Origin: Ziziphus jujuba
Taxonomy: Eukaryota; Streptophyta; Magnoliopsida; Rosales; Rhamnaceae
Length of the DNA: 64,000 bases
Direction of reading: 5' to 3'
Assembly: GCF_031755915.1 (NCBI RefSeq)
Contig: NC_083382.1
Location: 12,535,001-12,599,000, forward strand
Below the pieces are notes generated by a model. The model saw only the letters and a program-made list of their open reading frames with translations, was not told where the DNA came from and searched no databases. Position numbers and translations under genes: made by a program. Below are positions 62,076 to 64,000 of this stretch, piece after piece. Position 1 is the stretch's first letter. Each line of letters begins with the position of its first letter.

Positions 62076-63211
62076 TGATACGAACCTAGGTCGACACGCA
62101 TCGAAACTCGTATTATATTAACTCAGATCTTAATTAAGTTCAGATTTTAATGGAATGACCTCAACATCTAACCAACCTATGATTAGAAACCTTGGTATAA
62201 TGAAGACGCCACAATAGGTGATGGATATCCTATTGATAAATCAAAACTAAAATACTCACTCTCTAATGGTGTTTTAGGTGTTCAAATAGAACAAAGAGAA
62301 ATTCAATCTCACAATTAACTTTTTGTAAAAATATTAAAGCTTCCTTCTCATTGAAAAATAACCCTTAAATAGGTTCAGGACATGAAACAAAAAAACCTTA
62401 AAAATATAGGACAAAACCGGCCAATAGGATTAGGAAACCAAGTTAGCCGAATTTTCTCTCTCCTTTCCTAATTTAATTTTGATTAATTAATTTATTTATT
62501 TTGAATTAGGAATTAATTAATTTACAAAGAAAATAATAAAATAATAACTTTCCTAAGTTGATTTGTCCAGAAAATAAATAAATAGAAACTAAATAAAAGA
62601 CTAATTTCCGAAAACAAAAAGTAGAAATCAAATTAGGAAACTAAAATACTATCTTTTTAACTAAGTTGTCTTTGACTAATCTTTGATCAATTTAGGCTCC
62701 AAATCAGCTTCCATATGCCTTTTAGGATGAAAATAGGATTATCATGGAGTCCCACACGTTGCCCTTGCTTGGATTAAAGAGAAAATGTCAACTCAGCAAA
62801 ATACAATAAAGCCAGCAAGCAATACAGTAAAACAGGCCATCTTTCTCCCTTATGCACACAGCCCCTTTTTGTTTGCCTTTGAAGATGAATTTACTTGATT
62901 CCATGATCTCTTAGATATATGTATTGAATCCATGAAGTATTGGAACCATTTGTTGCTACCCGGGGTCCATAATTACAAGAAAACAGCTACCCGGGTCCGT
63001 ATCGGCTTCCACCACTTGTACGGTCAAAACAGGCCTTGTATCTTTGGATATGGACAAGCCCCTTTAAGAATGAATTACCCCCTGTATAAAGGCAACAAGG
63101 TTTTCCATAAACCTCTTAGCTTAAGCCCTAGTGATTGGTCCGGTTTTTATCCGTATCAGGTCAGCACCCCAGCGGATTGTCGGTTGTGCAGGTTCGGGTG
63201 GGTTCTCATCA
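62076..63211 (-). mobile_element. Solo LTR, second family, inside gag of its own family (1136 bp)
   Basis: On plus it starts TGATACGAACCTAGG and ends GGTTCTCATCA. The gag reading continues across it, which fixes both borders. Confidence 0.88.
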
Positions 63212-63641
63212 CGTGGGAGACCATCAAGGAATGAGGATGATGATCTTGGGAATATTAAGGTCAACATACCACCTTTCATGGGAAAAAGTGACCTGGAGGC
63301 TTACTTGGAATGGGAGGAGCATATAAAGATGATCTTTAATGGTCACAACTATTCAGAGGCTAAAAAAGTAAAATTGGCAGCAACAGAATTTGGACATTAT
63401 GCACTCCAATGGTGGACTAATGAACAAAGTACCTGAAGAAGAGTAGGAGATGAATTGATTACTACTTGGTGACAAATAAAAGGAGCCATGAGGAAGCGAT
63501 TTGTACCGACTTATTACCATAGGTTACTGCATCAAAGGTTACAATATTATCACAAGGTAGTAGGTCCATGGAAGATTATTACAAAGAGATGGAGATGCTC
63601 ATGATGAGATTGAGCATGAATAAAGAAAAAGAAGTAACCAT

Positions 63642-63646
63642 GGCAT
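63642..63646. repeat. Presumed left target duplication GGCAT
   Basis: Five bases before the LTR at 63647; the partner is outside the window. Confidence 0.4.
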
Positions 63647-64000
63647 TGTAACACCCCGTCCCGAAATACATCAGAAATTTTCACGTTAATTAAGGGTTGA
63701 CCAAGTTTGACCGTTGACCAAAATGTTGAATTTTTGCTTCTAAGGAAATTTTGCACTAACCAAGGTACCATTGCGAAGTACGCATCAATTTGAGTCCATA
63801 AACTAGTAGTATATTGAAAACGGAGTTGCGGTTTGAAAGTTATAAATGAAACAAGATACGCTCCAGACTGGTCGACGAGCTAAGAGTTGACTTTTTATTT
63901 ATATGGGTTTCAATATTGACCCATAGATTATATGAAAGTGCTCGTCAATACGAGTCTGTAAACTGGTAGCACACTTAAATCGGACCTACGGTTGGAATGT
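63647..64000 (+). mobile_element. First-family LTR, partial, plus orientation
   Basis: Starts TGTAACACCCCGTCCCG, followed by TTGACC motifs (63690-63720) and the AAAACGGAG(T/C)(T/A) and AGTTGACTTTTT motifs of the U3 repeat. It runs off the window, so solo or full-length is unknown. Confidence 0.9.

Larger units (their letters stand above)
61717..63640 (+). pseudogene. gag of second-family Ty3/gypsy element, decayed and split
   Basis: Opens at 61717 with MANSWVRRGD, an acidic stretch and a helical segment with AILEQLQHMNARFDHI and HQRINRLE, then a stop at 61954. After the solo LTR (62076-63211) the capsid part resumes: DLGNIKVNIPPFMGKSDLEA, YLEWEEHIKMIFNGHNYSE, AKKVKLAATEFGHYALQWW, a stop at 63434, then MRKRFVPTYYHRLLHQRLQ and SMEDYYKEMEMLM in shifted frames. 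These are hallmarks of the retrotransposon Gag domain that forms the particle shell. With two stops and a 1.1 kb insertion it is not functional. Confidence 0.85.
59472..64000 (+). mobile_element. Ty3/gypsy element, second family, 5' part (runs off window)
   Basis: 5' LTR, iMet primer-binding site, long AT-rich leader and decayed gag are present; pol and the 3' LTR are beyond the window. The expected left target duplication is ATTTA (59467-59471). It is interrupted by a solo LTR of its own family (62076-63211) and a first-family LTR from 63647. Confidence 0.85.

Overview
This is plant nuclear DNA, almost certainly from a flowering plant; I cannot name the species. It is made almost entirely of nested transposable elements. 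The evidence is long Ty3/gypsy LTR retrotransposons primed by initiator-Met tRNA, hAT-like short DNA elements, a nuclear copy of plastid DNA (psaB, psaA and matK pieces) and an intron-containing remnant of a host acyl-CoA synthetase gene. I see no intact host gene.

Bases 1-36869: a tandem array of one chromovirus-type Ty3/gypsy family on the minus strand. Four ~3.03 kb LTRs alternate with three ~4.76 kb internal domains (LTR-int-LTR-int-LTR-int-LTR, period 7793-7795 bp). The first LTR starts 398 bp left of the window. That LTR is split by a complete, separate 10,841 bp element of a sister subfamily (1563-12403), in the same orientation, with a perfect 5 bp target duplication (GTACT). The nested element has a full-length 1524-residue Gag-Pol ORF and LTRs that look identical, so it is young and may be autonomous. 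All three array copies carry the same 1-bp insertion, which breaks integrase between the HH and CC halves of its zinc finger. The array copies are therefore duplicates of one broken ancestor.

Bases 36870-45334: a ~490 bp repeat that recurs at ~44015, a truncated LTR (37595-39606), and a hAT-like element (39639-43173, near-perfect 8 bp duplication) that contains a solo LTR (40208-43058, duplication GTTTT). AT-rich DNA follows. Bases 45335-53120: another solo LTR (45340-48730, duplication GCTAA), exon remnants of a long-chain acyl-CoA synthetase (49403-49795), AT-rich spacer, and a truncated element of a second retrotransposon family (51970-53115).

Bases 53120-59471: rearranged plastid DNA interrupted by two solo LTRs (53755-56803, duplication GATAT; 57696-58827, duplication AAAAG). 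Bases 59472-64000: the 5' part of a second-family Ty3/gypsy element, with a decayed gag split by a solo LTR of its own family. A first-family LTR starts at 63647 and runs off the window.

The most interesting signal lies inside the first-family LTRs. Four divergent copies keep a mini-exon of exactly 61 nt, with a TAG acceptor and a GTGAGT/GTAAGT donor, preceded by a 142-148 nt intron-like segment. The mini-exon contains nested inverted repeats whose outer arms show at least one compensatory change. A good acceptor (TTTCTTCAG) lies just 12-16 nt upstream of the gag-pol ATG. Together these suggest that the LTR encodes a spliced leader, and that splicing would remove ~1.7 kb including the primer-binding site from the translated mRNA. 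A promoter-like block (CCAAT, two G-boxes, TATA-like) and a cluster of seven W-box cores lie upstream in the same LTR.
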